The notes under the pieces were generated by a model. That model was given only the letters and a program-made list of their open reading frames with translations, was not told where the DNA came from and ran no database searches. A stretch of 62,776 nt of DNA from an uncultured Hyphomicrobiales bacterium. GTDB taxonomy: Bacteria; Pseudomonadota; Alphaproteobacteria; Rhizobiales; Hyphomicrobiaceae. The DNA is taken from assembly GCA_902826255.1 (NCBI GenBank), contig CADEEC010000002.1:1-62776 (forward strand), written 5' to 3'. This document shows positions 46,085-54,520 of this stretch, one piece after another. Both the position numbers and the translations under genes were made by a program. Each line of letters starts with the position of its first letter. Positions within the stretch are counted from its first letter, which is position 1.

Positions 46085-47711
46085 AAAGTGCTTCCTTGAA
46101 GGGCGCGGCGCCTAGCCGGCCGTAGGCAGCCAGGAACGGCTCATCGGGCCCTGAGCGCAGCTCGAGGTACCGGTCGACGACCTTCTCCACGGCGTCGACA
46201 ATCCCATCCGGCCCGAAGCCCGGCCCTGTAATGTTGCCGATTGCGGCATCCTCTGCCCCCGAGCCGCCAAGCAGCAGCTGATAGTGCTCCTCGCCGCGCT
46301 TCTCGACACCCAGGATGCCGATGTGGCCGACATGGTGATGCCCGCAGGCGTTGATGCAGCCCGAGATCTTGATCTTCAGGTCGCCGATCTCATCCTGGCG
46401 CGGCGCCAGCCGCTCCGAGATGCGCTGCGCAATCGGGATCGAGCGGGCATTGGCGAGCGCGCAGTAGTCGAGGCCCGGACAGGCGATGATGTCGGTCGCA
46501 AGCCCGGCGTTGCTTTCCGCCAGATCAGCTTCCTTCAGCGCCCGGTAAACTTCCCATAGATCGCCGAGGCTGACGTGCGGCAGAACCAAATTCTGCTCAT
46601 GCGTGACGCGCACCTCATCGAACGAGTAGCGCTCGGCGATATCCGCCACCGCATCCATCTGCGCCGCCGAAGCATCGCCCGGGACGCCGCCGATGGGCTT
46701 GAGCGAGACGGTCACGATGGCGTAGCCCGGCTGCTTGTGAACATGCGTATTGCGCGTCACCCAGCGATCGAACGCGCGATCTGCCGGGCGCAGCGCCGCC
46801 TTTGCAGGCCTGGTCTCGAACCCCGGCGGCTTGAAGTAGGCCGCGATCCGCGCAATCTCCTCCGCCGGCAACTTCAGCGCGCCGCCGCGGATGCGCTGCC
46901 ACTCTTCCTCCACTTCGGCTCGGATTGCTTCGATGCCGGCCTCATGGATCAGGATCTTGATGCGCGCCTTGAACTTGTTGTCCCGGCGGCCTTGCAGGTT
47001 GTAGACGCGCAGGATGGCCTCGAGATAGCTGAGCAGGTCTTCCTCGGGCAGCTCGTCGCGGATCTTCTTGGCGACGAACGGCGTGCGCCCCATGCCGCCG
47101 CCGACATACACGGCAAAGCCGAGCCGCCCGTCCTGCAGCCGCTTCAGATGCAAGCCGATGTCATGCAGCTGCATGGCCGCGCGATCGTGCTCGGATGCAA
47201 TCACCGCCACCTTGAACTTGCGCGGCAGGAAGCTGAACTCCGGATGCAGCGACGACCATTGCCGGATGATCTCCGCGTACGGACGCGGGTCCGCCACCTC
47301 ATCCCCTGTCGCGCCGGCGAAATGATCGGCCGTAACATTGCGAATGCAGTTGCCCGACGTCTGGATGGCATGCATCTCGACCTCGGCCAACTCGTCCAAG
47401 ATATCGGGAATCTCCGTCAGCTTCGGCCAGTTGAACTGCAGGTTCTGCCGGGTCGTGAAGTGCCCCGTCCCGCGGTCGTAGGTACGCGCGATATGCGCGA
47501 GCTTGCGCATCTGCCGCGACGACAGCGTGCCGTAGGGAATGGCGATCCGCAGCATATAGGCATGCAGCTGCAGATAGACGCCGTTCATCAGCCGCAGCGG
47601 CCGGAACTCGTCCTCCGTCAGCTCGCCGGAGGTCCGGCGCTCCACCTGGTCGCGGAACTGCGCCACCCGCTGGCGGACGAACGCCGCATCGAACTCATCG
47701 TAGCGGTACAT
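46071..47711 (-). CDS. cysI: Assimilatory sulfite reductase hemoprotein (nitrite/sulfite reductase family)
   Basis: 546 aa. Two ferredoxin-like half domains flank the siroheme/4Fe-4S site, with cluster ligands in CPGLDYC and SGCINACGHHHVG. GTGHFTTRQNLQFNW in the first half is a family block. It reduces sulfite to sulfide with six electrons. A single-subunit enzyme fed by ferredoxin rather than by a CysJ flavoprotein is likely here, because the operon begins with a ferredoxin gene and no cysJ is present. Confidence 0.94.
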   Translation of the reverse strand: MYRYDEFDAAFVRQRVAQFRDQVERRTSGELTEDEFRPLRLMNGVYLQLHAYMLRIAIPYGTLSSRQMRKLAHIARTYDRGTGHFTTRQNLQFNWPKLTEIPDILDELAEVEMHAIQTSGNCIRNVTADHFAGATGDEVADPRPYAEIIRQWSSLHPEFSFLPRKFKVAVIASEHDRAAMQLHDIGLHLKRLQDGRLGFAVYVGGGMGRTPFVAKKIRDELPEEDLLSYLEAILRVYNLQGRRDNKFKARIKILIHEAGIEAIRAEVEEEWQRIRGGALKLPAEEIARIAAYFKPPGFETRPAKAALRPADRAFDRWVTRNTHVHKQPGYAIVTVSLKPIGGVPGDASAAQMDAVADIAERYSFDEVRVTHEQNLVLPHVSLGDLWEVYRALKEADLAESNAGLATDIIACPGLDYCALANARSIPIAQRISERLAPRQDEIGDLKIKISGCINACGHHHVGHIGILGVEKRGEEHYQLLLGGSGAEDAAIGNITGPGFGPDGIVDAVEKVVDRYLELRSGPDEPFLAAYGRLGAAPFKEALYVAA

Positions 47712-47716
47712 CGCGC

Positions 47717-48088
47717 CTACGCCGCCTCCTCCAGTACCCTGTCGGTGCGCCGCTCAGCCAAAGGAACCCGCGCTGTTTCCGGTGCCGCATACCCCGGCAC
47801 GTCATCGAGAACGCTCGGGCCGCCGGCCCGCACGCGCTCGCGCTGGCGAACCGGCATCAGGCGCCCCTCGGTCTCGCGCACCTCGACGAGATAGGGCTCC
47901 ACCACAAGGTTCTGCGCAGCATCGAACGCACCGCGTGCCTCCAGCTCGGCAATCTCCTGGCTGGCGCGCGCCACCAGGGCAACGTCGATGCTCTCGTTCC
48001 AGGCACCCTCAAAGTCCAGGAAGACCGCCCGCCCGTCGGACAGGCGGTTGGCCGTCAGGATGGACGACCCGGTTGCACGCTTGCTCAT
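47717..48088 (-). CDS. DUF2849 protein of the sulfur operon
   Basis: 123 aa from ATG 48088. The family pattern is GSSILTANRLSDGRAVFLD, a W in FEGAWNESID, and NLVVEPYLVEV. DUF2849 genes sit between cysG and cysI in Hyphomicrobiales, with unknown function. It overlaps cysG by 4 bp upstream and lies 5 bp from cysI downstream, so it is made in step with both. Confidence 0.88.
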   Translation of the reverse strand: MSKRATGSSILTANRLSDGRAVFLDFEGAWNESIDVALVARASQEIAELEARGAFDAAQNLVVEPYLVEVRETEGRLMPVRQRERVRAGGPSVLDDVPGYAAPETARVPLAERRTDRVLEEAA

Positions 48089-49536
48089 AGCCACACCTCT
48101 TTTCCGATAGGCGAATCCAAATCCGCACGAGCGGCGGGTTGCCGCTGCGCGCGATGCACGGCAACCGAGCGTGGGCGCTCCAGCCCTGCCGTTGCCCAGT
48201 CGAGTCCAACGAAAATCACAGCGGGTCCCTTGAGCCCGCGCTGCGCCACACAATCGGTCAGCTCGCCCAGCGTCGTCGCCACGGCACGCTCATCGTCCCG
48301 TGTACCGTTTTCCACGATGACCACCGGCGTCTCAGTGGCCATGCCCGCAGCCAGCAGCTCGCCGCGGATCACCGGCGCATTGCCGACGCCCATATAGATT
48401 GCAAAGGCGCTGCCCTCGGCCGCGAGCCTGTCCCAATCGAGTACGGGCTCGCCATTGGCCGTGGCGCCGGTGACGACCGAAAACTGCCGCACCTCTTCGC
48501 GCAGCGTCACAGGAAGCTGGACGCGCGCCGCACACGCGTGCGCCGCCGTTACGCCGGGCACCACCTCGACCTCGATGTGCGCCGCCTGCAGCGCCGCCAT
48601 CTCCTCGGCTGCGCGGCCGAAGATCAGCGGATCCCCGCCCTTGAGGCGTGCCACCACTTTTCCCGCCGTTGCCTCGCGCACCAGGATGCGATTGATCTGC
48701 TCTTGACTGGTGGAAGCGCCACCCGGCGTCTTGCCGACATAGATGCGTTCGGCATCGCGGCGGGCGTATTCGAGGATCGCCGGGTTGACCAGGCGATCGA
48801 CGACCAGCACGTCGGCCTCCTGCAGGCGCTGCACCGCCTTCAGCGTCAGCAGGTCCGGATCGCCCGGTCCGCAGCCGATCAGCGCGACGCGTCCGCGGGA
48901 TGCCGCCGCACCCTGCAGCTCCGCGGCAAGGATACGGTCCGCATTGTCATCCGTACCATTCAGAACGGCATGTCTAAACGGTCCAAGCAACAGCCGCTCC
49001 CACAGCCGGCGGCGGACGCCATTGTCGGCGATCCTGCTATGGATCAGCTCGCGAAGCCCTTGCGCCCGCACAGCCAGCGCGCCGAGCTTGGCCGGCAGCA
49101 GAGTTTCGAGTTTGCTCTTTAGATCCCGCGCCAGCACCGGCGCCGCACCCTCGGTGCCGATCGCCACCACAACCGGATCGCGATCCACGATCGCCGGCGT
49201 GATGAACGTCGAGAGCTCCGGAGCATCGACGACGTTGACCGGGATACCGCGAGACCAAGCCAGCGCTGAAATTGCCTCGTCGCGTTCACGATCGCCCGTC
49301 GCCACGTAGGCAAGACGAACGCCATCGAGGTCGGAACCAGACAACTCGTGCGCGAGGAGCCTGATTGCGCCCGTGGCAGCAAGGCCGCGCAGCTCTGCGT
49401 TCGCATCCTCCGCCACCACTGAGATGTGCGCTGACGTCTTCTGCAGCAGCCGCACCTTCTGCGCCGCTTGCTCACCGCCCCCAACGACGAGTACGTCGGC
49501 GTTCTGAAGGTCAGCAAAGACTGGGAAGTACCTCAT
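48085..49536 (-). CDS. cysG: Siroheme synthase (multifunctional)
   Basis: 483 aa. The N-terminal domain (1-210) is the dehydrogenase/ferrochelatase with VLVVGGGEQAAQKVRLL and VNVVDAPELSTFITPAIVDR. The C-terminal domain is the uroporphyrinogen-III methyltransferase (GCGPGDPDLLTLKA; RLKGGDPLIFGR). It makes siroheme for CysI. Both ends overlap neighbours by 4 bp (ferredoxin before, DUF2849 after). The uroporphyrinogen substrate is the product of hemD at 4.7 kb. Confidence 0.95.
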   Translation of the reverse strand: MRYFPVFADLQNADVLVVGGGEQAAQKVRLLQKTSAHISVVAEDANAELRGLAATGAIRLLAHELSGSDLDGVRLAYVATGDRERDEAISALAWSRGIPVNVVDAPELSTFITPAIVDRDPVVVAIGTEGAAPVLARDLKSKLETLLPAKLGALAVRAQGLRELIHSRIADNGVRRRLWERLLLGPFRHAVLNGTDDNADRILAAELQGAAASRGRVALIGCGPGDPDLLTLKAVQRLQEADVLVVDRLVNPAILEYARRDAERIYVGKTPGGASTSQEQINRILVREATAGKVVARLKGGDPLIFGRAAEEMAALQAAHIEVEVVPGVTAAHACAARVQLPVTLREEVRQFSVVTGATANGEPVLDWDRLAAEGSAFAIYMGVGNAPVIRGELLAAGMATETPVVIVENGTRDDERAVATTLGELTDCVAQRGLKGPAVIFVGLDWATAGLERPRSVAVHRAQRQPAARADLDSPIGKEVWL

Positions 49537-49850
49537 GCTCCTTCCCCCGCCAGCGTCACTTCCAGCCCATCGAGATGCTCCTCCCAGATGATCTGGCAGG
49601 AGAGGCGTGAGGTCGGGCCGGTTGCTGGCAGCGTGTCCAGCAAGGCCTCTTCGTCATCGCGCGCGGGGTGTAGGCGCTCGGCCCACTCAGGCTCGACTTC
49701 CACATGACAGGTCGCGCAGGCGCAGGCGCCGCCACAGATGGCCTCAATGGGCAGGCCATGCGCGCGGATTACCTCCATCACGCGCCAGCCCTCAACGCCC
49801 TCGATCTCGCGGCTTGTTCCATCCGCCTGATTCACCTTGATAATTCCCAC
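49533..49850 (-). CDS. Adrenodoxin-type 2Fe-2S ferredoxin, first gene of the sulfur operon
   Basis: 105 aa from a GTG start at 49850 with GAGG 6 nt upstream. The cluster motif is CGGACACATC with a fourth Cys in RLSCQI. The length and the HVEVEPEWAERL block fit ISC-type or bacterial adrenodoxin-like ferredoxins. It overlaps cysG by 4 bp. The most direct reading is an electron donor to the sulfite reductase in the same operon (inference). Confidence 0.9.
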   Translation of the reverse strand: MGIIKVNQADGTSREIEGVEGWRVMEVIRAHGLPIEAICGGACACATCHVEVEPEWAERLHPARDDEEALLDTLPATGPTSRLSCQIIWEEHLDGLEVTLAGEGA

Positions 49851-49873
49851 CAGCCGCCTCGCTCATGAAACAC

Positions 49874-49936
49874 AGCGCCCGCGCTGGCCTGATCTCGCGG
49901 GGATGGGCGGTCGCCAGGCCTTGGCGCGCGGGCGCT
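49874..49936 (-). ncRNA. Structured leader of the ferredoxin-cys operon (candidate regulatory RNA)
   Basis: On the transcribed (minus) strand AGCGCCCGCGC (49936-49926) pairs with GCGCGGGCGCT (49884-49874), a perfect 11-bp stem. It encloses a smaller hairpin CGCCA-aggcc-TGGCG. It sits between the probable promoter region and the GTG start of the ferredoxin, 23 bp upstream of that start. I do not recognise it as a known riboswitch class. Confidence 0.45.
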
Positions 49937-49948
49937 AGGCTTGTCAGA

Positions 49949-49963
49949 TAGAAATATTTCCTA
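49949..49963. promoter_or_regulatory. AT-rich palindrome upstream of the sulfur operon
   Basis: GAAATATTTC (49951-49960) is a perfect palindrome within the near-palindrome TAGAAATATTTCCTA. It lies about 100 bp upstream of the ferredoxin start, in a stretch much richer in A/T than its surroundings. A regulator-binding site (for example LysR or Rrf2 type) or a promoter is inferred. Confidence 0.4.
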
Positions 49964-50039
49964 CTTCTATGCAATATGTGCGGGCTAATAAGGACAAATA
50001 CCCCGACAAAGGCGATGTCCTTGGTTGAAAATACTAGGA

Positions 50040-50067
50040 ACAGACAGCACAGGCAAAACCTGTCTGT
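50040..50067 (-). terminator. Inverted repeat after the DUF1194 gene
   Basis: ACAGACAG (50040-50047) and CTGTCTGT (50060-50067) form an 8-bp stem with a 12-nt loop, 30 bp past the DUF1194 stop. A weak T-rich tract (TATTTTC) follows on the minus strand. Confidence 0.45.
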
Positions 50068-50096
50068 GGTGCACAACGTCCGTAGAACACCGTGCT

Positions 50097-50873
50097 CTAG
50101 TCGGCGGCGAGATCGGCCGAGGCGACCTGCGTCGCAGGGGTCCCAAGTCCCTCCGCAATCTCTTTGACCAACTTGTTGATGAGCGACTGGCCGAACTGTT
50201 CGAAGCCGTTGGCTTCAACGACGAACGCCCCCGGGCCGCCGATGACATTGTTCTCGTAGTAGGCCGTGAGCCCTCCCGGCGGATGCGTATGCGCCGGGTT
50301 GGTAATCAATGGGGTCTCGCTGAGTATGACGAGCCCGTTGATTGTCACGCCTTGCTCGACTGCCGTATCGCGCGCGATCGTCACATCGCGTCCGCTATTG
50401 TTGGTCCCGTCGCCCGAAACGTCGATCACCTGACGTTCCGCCTTCAGCGGTGTCCTGGCCAGCAAGCTCATGCTGTAGTCGATGGCGGCACTGATGGATG
50501 TCCGGCCCCAGAACGGCCGCGGAGCACCCAGGATCAGCCCCGACATCTTGCGCGCGTCGGTTTCACCCGCGATCACCATCCAATCGACGGTGACATGCTG
50601 CTCGAACTCGCTGCCCCACTCGACGAACACAATTGCGATCCGGCCACGTGGACCATCCGCAATGGCACGTAGAACGCGTGGATCAACCAGCGCCGTGGCA
50701 TAGCCCTCTCGCTGCAACTTGAATTTCTGCTCGTTCACACTGCGGGAAACATCTGCCGCGAGAACGAGCAACAGGTCGACGTGATTGTCGTCGGCGCTCG
50801 CCTTTTGGACGCCAAGCAGAAGGCCGGCCACCACGGCCAGCGCCAGGGCTTTCGCAGCCAGACGAGAACGCAT
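50097..50873 (-). CDS. Secreted DUF1194 (von Willebrand A-like) protein
   Basis: 258 aa. A signal peptide (AAKALALAVVAGLLLGVQKASA) precedes a VWA-type domain. LLLVLAADVSRSVNEQK has the MIDAS-like DxSxS, and VIDVSGDGTNNSGRD a second acidic loop. DUF1194 proteins are secreted and of unknown role. The next gene upstream (51328-50906) is also a small secreted protein on the same strand, 32 bp away, so they probably form an operon. Confidence 0.87.
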   Translation of the reverse strand: MRSRLAAKALALAVVAGLLLGVQKASADDNHVDLLLVLAADVSRSVNEQKFKLQREGYATALVDPRVLRAIADGPRGRIAIVFVEWGSEFEQHVTVDWMVIAGETDARKMSGLILGAPRPFWGRTSISAAIDYSMSLLARTPLKAERQVIDVSGDGTNNSGRDVTIARDTAVEQGVTINGLVILSETPLITNPAHTHPPGGLTAYYENNVIGGPGAFVVEANGFEQFGQSLINKLVKEIAEGLGTPATQVASADLAAD

Positions 50874-50905
50874 GCGACCTCCTGGCGGCCCGCGCCGCCT
50901 CCGGA

Positions 50906-51328
50906 TCAGATCGTATCGTTACATCGAACCAGTTCTGCCTTCAGGTAACCGATCTGTGTCATCAGCTCGCGGTCGAGATTGCCCTGGCTCACCCGGCATT
51001 GCGTCCTGATGAACCGCAAATCGACATCGAACCCCAGGTTGTCTTTGAGCTGTTTGCGCGTCGCATCGGAGAGTTCGCCGCCCAGCCAGTTGCTGCCCAT
51101 CTCGATCAGCGAGCACACATAACCGACTGTATCGGGCCCTGCCGTGCGGAACGCCTCAAGCCCCGTGATCTGCTTCTGCACAGAGCTTACATAGTCCTTC
51201 GTGCACTGCGGTCTCTTGGAGATATCCGGTGGCGGCTCGCCAGGCAGGGGGAACGGGAGCTGCGCCTGGGCAACGCCTGCAAGCCCAACCGCCACAGCAA
51301 TTGCCGCACCGCGGATCAGGTGTTTCAT
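50906..51328 (-). CDS. Small secreted hypothetical protein (140 aa)
   Basis: A cleavable signal peptide (IRGAAIAVAVGLAGVAQAQ) is followed by a Pro-rich start (LPFPLPGEPPPDISKRPQC) and a helical domain with four Cys in the mature part (PQC, GYVC, RTQC, VRC). Those could form two disulfides in the periplasm. I do not know the family. It probably shares a transcript with the DUF1194 gene. Confidence 0.7.
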   Translation of the reverse strand: MKHLIRGAAIAVAVGLAGVAQAQLPFPLPGEPPPDISKRPQCTKDYVSSVQKQITGLEAFRTAGPDTVGYVCSLIEMGSNWLGGELSDATRKQLKDNLGFDVDLRFIRTQCRVSQGNLDRELMTQIGYLKAELVRCNDTI

Positions 51329-51502
51329 GGTTCACTCCACGCTTCAGAGGAGCACTTTCTTCTAATAGCGGACAATACACGTGTGTCGGAAGCGGGGCAC
51401 CAGGATTACGCTGTGCACGCCTGCCCGGCGCTTGAACACCGACCTCCGGCCGTCTAGCCTTCCGTAGTCATCCCCAACACTACCGTCACGCGGAGTTCCG
51501 CC

Positions 51503-53020
51503 ATGCTCGACCGCCCCACCAAGCTGCAGGACTATCAGACCTACATCGACGGCAAGTGGGTGGACGCCATCTCCGGCAAGAAATTCCAGTCCTTCGATCC
51601 CTACACCGGCGAGCCCTGGGCGCTGATCCCCGAATGCGGCAAGGAGGATGCCGACCGCGCCGTCGAGGCCGCCTCCCGCGCCTTCGAATCTGGCCCCTGG
51701 CCGCAGATGACGCCGACCGCTCGTGGCAAGGTCATGCGCCGCATTGCCCAGTTGATCGAGAAGCACGCCGAGCACCTGGGCCTAGTCGAGGTGCGCGACA
51801 ACGGCAAGCTGATCTCGGAGATGGGCGCGCAGACCAAGTACATGCCCGAGTGGTTTTACTACTACGGTGGTCTTGCCGATAAGATTCAAGGCGCGGTGGT
51901 GCCGGTCGACCGTCCCGACCACTTCAACTACATCCTGAAAGAGCCTGTCGGCGTGTGCGCATTCATTACGCCCTGGAACTCGCCCCTGATGCTGACCACC
52001 TGGAAGCTGGCGCCTGCGCTCGCCGCAGGCTGCACCGTGGTCATCAAACCCTCCGAGTTCACTTCCGCTTCGCTGCTCGAGTTCATGAAGCTCGTGATCG
52101 AGGAATCCGGCCTGCCGCCGGGCGTGGTCAACGTGGTCACGGGCTACGGCGCCGTGGTCGGCGAGCCGCTGGTTACGCATGCCAAGGTCGCCAAGGTCGC
52201 CTTCACCGGTGGCTCGGCCACCGGTGCGCGCGTCAACGAGCTGGCCGCGAAGACCTTCAAGAAAGTATCGCTGGAGCTCGGCGGAAAATCGCCCAACATC
52301 GTGTTTGATGACTGCATTCTGGAGGACGCCGTCAGCGGCGCCATCTCCGGCATCTTCGCGGCTACCGGCCAGACATGCATCGCCGGCTCCCGCCTGCTCC
52401 TGCAGGAGACGATTCACGACCAGTTCGTCGAGAAACTCGTCGCCATGGCCAAAACGGCCAAGCTCGGTGACCCCGGTCTGCCCGAGACTCAGGTCGGTCC
52501 CGTTACCACGCCGCCGCAATACCAGAAGATCCTCGGCTACATCGACATCGCCAAGGGCGAGGGCGCCAAGTGCGTGCTCGGCGGCGGCCCGGCAACCAAG
52601 GAGGAAGGTGGCGGCAAATACTTCGTGAAGCCCACCATCTTCACCGGCGTCGACAACAAAATGCGCATCGCCCAGGAGGAGGTGTTCGGCCCCGTCCTCT
52701 CGGTCATCAAATTCAAGGACGAGGACGATGCCGTGCGCATCGCCAATGATATCGCCTACGGCCTCGGCGCCGGCGTGTGGACGCAGTCGGTCAAACGCGC
52801 CCACACCATGGCGCGCAGGATCAAGGCCGGCACCGTGTGGGTGAACACCTACCGCGCGGTGAGCTTCCTGATGCCCTTCGGCGGCTACAAGGCCTCGGGT
52901 CTCGGCCGCGAGAACGGCGCGGAGGCGATCGAAGGCTACCTGCAATCCAAGAGCGTGTGGATCAACAATGGCCCCGGCGGCGGTAACCCGTTCGTCATGA
53001 AGACGGCCTCGTCCTCATAG
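51503..53020 (+). CDS. NAD(P)-dependent aldehyde dehydrogenase
   Basis: 505 aa from ATG 51503 with GGAG upstream. The ALDH core is complete: FITPWNSPLMLTTWKLAPALAAG, VAFTGGSATGARV (cofactor), LELGGKSPNIVFDD with the general-base Glu, GQTCIAGSRL with the catalytic Cys, and EEVFGPVLSVI. The C-terminus is ALDH-like (FGGYKASGLGRENGAEAI). The substrate is not evident. Relatives act on aromatic or hydroxy-muconic semialdehydes and on short aldehydes. Confidence 0.93.
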   Translation: MLDRPTKLQDYQTYIDGKWVDAISGKKFQSFDPYTGEPWALIPECGKEDADRAVEAASRAFESGPWPQMTPTARGKVMRRIAQLIEKHAEHLGLVEVRDNGKLISEMGAQTKYMPEWFYYYGGLADKIQGAVVPVDRPDHFNYILKEPVGVCAFITPWNSPLMLTTWKLAPALAAGCTVVIKPSEFTSASLLEFMKLVIEESGLPPGVVNVVTGYGAVVGEPLVTHAKVAKVAFTGGSATGARVNELAAKTFKKVSLELGGKSPNIVFDDCILEDAVSGAISGIFAATGQTCIAGSRLLLQETIHDQFVEKLVAMAKTAKLGDPGLPETQVGPVTTPPQYQKILGYIDIAKGEGAKCVLGGGPATKEEGGGKYFVKPTIFTGVDNKMRIAQEEVFGPVLSVIKFKDEDDAVRIANDIAYGLGAGVWTQSVKRAHTMARRIKAGTVWVNTYRAVSFLMPFGGYKASGLGRENGAEAIEGYLQSKSVWINNGPGGGNPFVMKTASSS

Positions 53021-53058
53021 CCGTCGGCGGGGCGAGTCGGCAGCAGGCGGAGGAGCAC

Positions 53059-53349
53059 TTGAAAAGCATCCTTGCGCTTGGGTTCGCCTTCGCCGCCGGT
53101 GCCTGGCTGCACCTCTCGTCCAGCGCTGTTCTGGTTAGCGCGGGCCCTGTGACGGATCGCGGCGAGGGTGGACCGGCTTTCGACTGCACCTACCTGAGCA
53201 CGGGTGGATTGCTCCACGTCAGCCACTTTTATGGGGCTGAACCCGCGAAGGACGCCACCATCCCGCGCGGCCGGTTACAGTGCAGCTGGCTTTGCACCGC
53301 GACTCTCGGGCCGCGCGATCGGGGCAGACAGCTCGCGCGCTGCGACTGA
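53059..53349 (+). CDS. Small secreted hypothetical protein (96 aa)
   Basis: Read from TTG 53059 with GGAGGAG 3 nt upstream. The N-terminus is a signal peptide (SILALGFAFAAGAWLHLSSSA). The rest is short with four Cys (FDCTYL, LQCSWLC and the C-terminal Cys) and no recognised domain. It lies 38 bp after the aldehyde dehydrogenase on the same strand. Confidence 0.5.
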   Translation: MKSILALGFAFAAGAWLHLSSSAVLVSAGPVTDRGEGGPAFDCTYLSTGGLLHVSHFYGAEPAKDATIPRGRLQCSWLCTATLGPRDRGRQLARCD

Positions 53350-53370
53350 TCTCTGCGCGCGTTGCGAGGT

Positions 53371-54387
53371 TCAGGCCAAGCGCTCTGTCGGCACGACCTC
53401 TACCGTCGCAACCCGTCCCTCGCGCAGGATGTGGATCGCAACGCGCTTGTCGATGCGCGTGCCGTCCAGGATGCGGGCGATATCATCGATGCCCGTGACG
53501 GCCTCCTGATCCACGCCCACAATCACGTCACCCGACTGCAACCGCGCCGCCGCGGCCGGACTGCCCTGCTGGACCTCGACGGTGCGCACAGCGGTATCTT
53601 GCGTCAGCCCGGTCGCCACTTTGACGCGCTGGGGCAGGCGCACCTGCTCGCCGGCGATACCGAGGCGCGCCCGGCGCACCCGGCCGTGCTGCAGGATCTG
53701 CGTCAGCACGTGCTGGGCCGTGTTGGCGGCCACCGAGAAACAGATTCCCTGCGCGCCCATGATCACCGCCGTATTGACCCCGATCACGTCGCCGCGCGAG
53801 TTGACGAGCGGCCCGCCCGAATTGCCCGGGTTGAGCGCCGCATCGGTCTGGATCACGTCGCCGATCAGGCGGCCGTTCTGTGCGCGCAACGACCGGCCCA
53901 CGGCACTGACAATGCCGGCGGTCACAGTCGACTCGAATCCGAACGGGTTGCCGATGGCGATTGCCATCTGTCCCGGCTTGACTCTCTTGGAGTTGCCAAG
54001 CCGCACGGCCGGCAGCCGATCGGTTGTTTCGGCCCGCAATACGGCGATATCGGTATCCGGATCGCGACCCAACACGCGAGCCGCCACGTGGCGCCCGTCG
54101 CTCAGCGCAAGCTCAATCGCCGTCGCCCCTTCGACGACATGATTGTTGGTCAGCACCAGCCCGTCGGATGACAGGATACTGCCGGAGCCCGATCCGTGCC
54201 CCGCGGGCCCCTGCCTCGCGCCTCGCACACGTACGTGCACGACGGACGGCGACACCCGTTCCACCACGCCGATGACAGCATGCGAATAGGCGTCTAACAG
54301 GTCCTCGTCGTCTTCTCGGCTGGGCTCCTGCGGAGCGTCAGGGCGATCCTTGCGCCAAAGCTGCATGCGTGCCGGTCTCCAACCCAT
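53371..54387 (-). CDS. HtrA/DegP-like serine protease with one PDZ domain, no signal peptide seen
   Basis: 338 aa from ATG 54387 (GGGGA upstream); ATG 54366 is an alternative. The trypsin-like domain has the full triad: LTNNHVVEG (His), DPDTDIAVLRA (Asp) and LNPGNSGGPL (Ser). A single C-terminal PDZ domain covers about 245-335 (VQQGSPAAAARLQSGDVIVGVDQEAV). Classical DegP has a signal peptide and two PDZ domains; this one starts with a charged region (MQLWRKDRPDAPQEPSREDDED). It may be cytoplasmic, or its real start lies further upstream. Confidence 0.88.
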   Translation of the reverse strand: MGWRPARMQLWRKDRPDAPQEPSREDDEDLLDAYSHAVIGVVERVSPSVVHVRVRGARQGPAGHGSGSGSILSSDGLVLTNNHVVEGATAIELALSDGRHVAARVLGRDPDTDIAVLRAETTDRLPAVRLGNSKRVKPGQMAIAIGNPFGFESTVTAGIVSAVGRSLRAQNGRLIGDVIQTDAALNPGNSGGPLVNSRGDVIGVNTAVIMGAQGICFSVAANTAQHVLTQILQHGRVRRARLGIAGEQVRLPQRVKVATGLTQDTAVRTVEVQQGSPAAAARLQSGDVIVGVDQEAVTGIDDIARILDGTRIDKRVAIHILREGRVATVEVVPTERLA

Positions 54388-54520
54388 GGTGATCCCCGAA
54401 ATCCACTCGGGGAGCCGCATATATGGGATCGGCACCCCAATTAGGGGAGGGGTCGGCAAGACCCGTCGTGGCGGCAGCCTAAGCCAGCTCAGCACAACCG
54501 CGCGGGCGCACCGAATCTCC

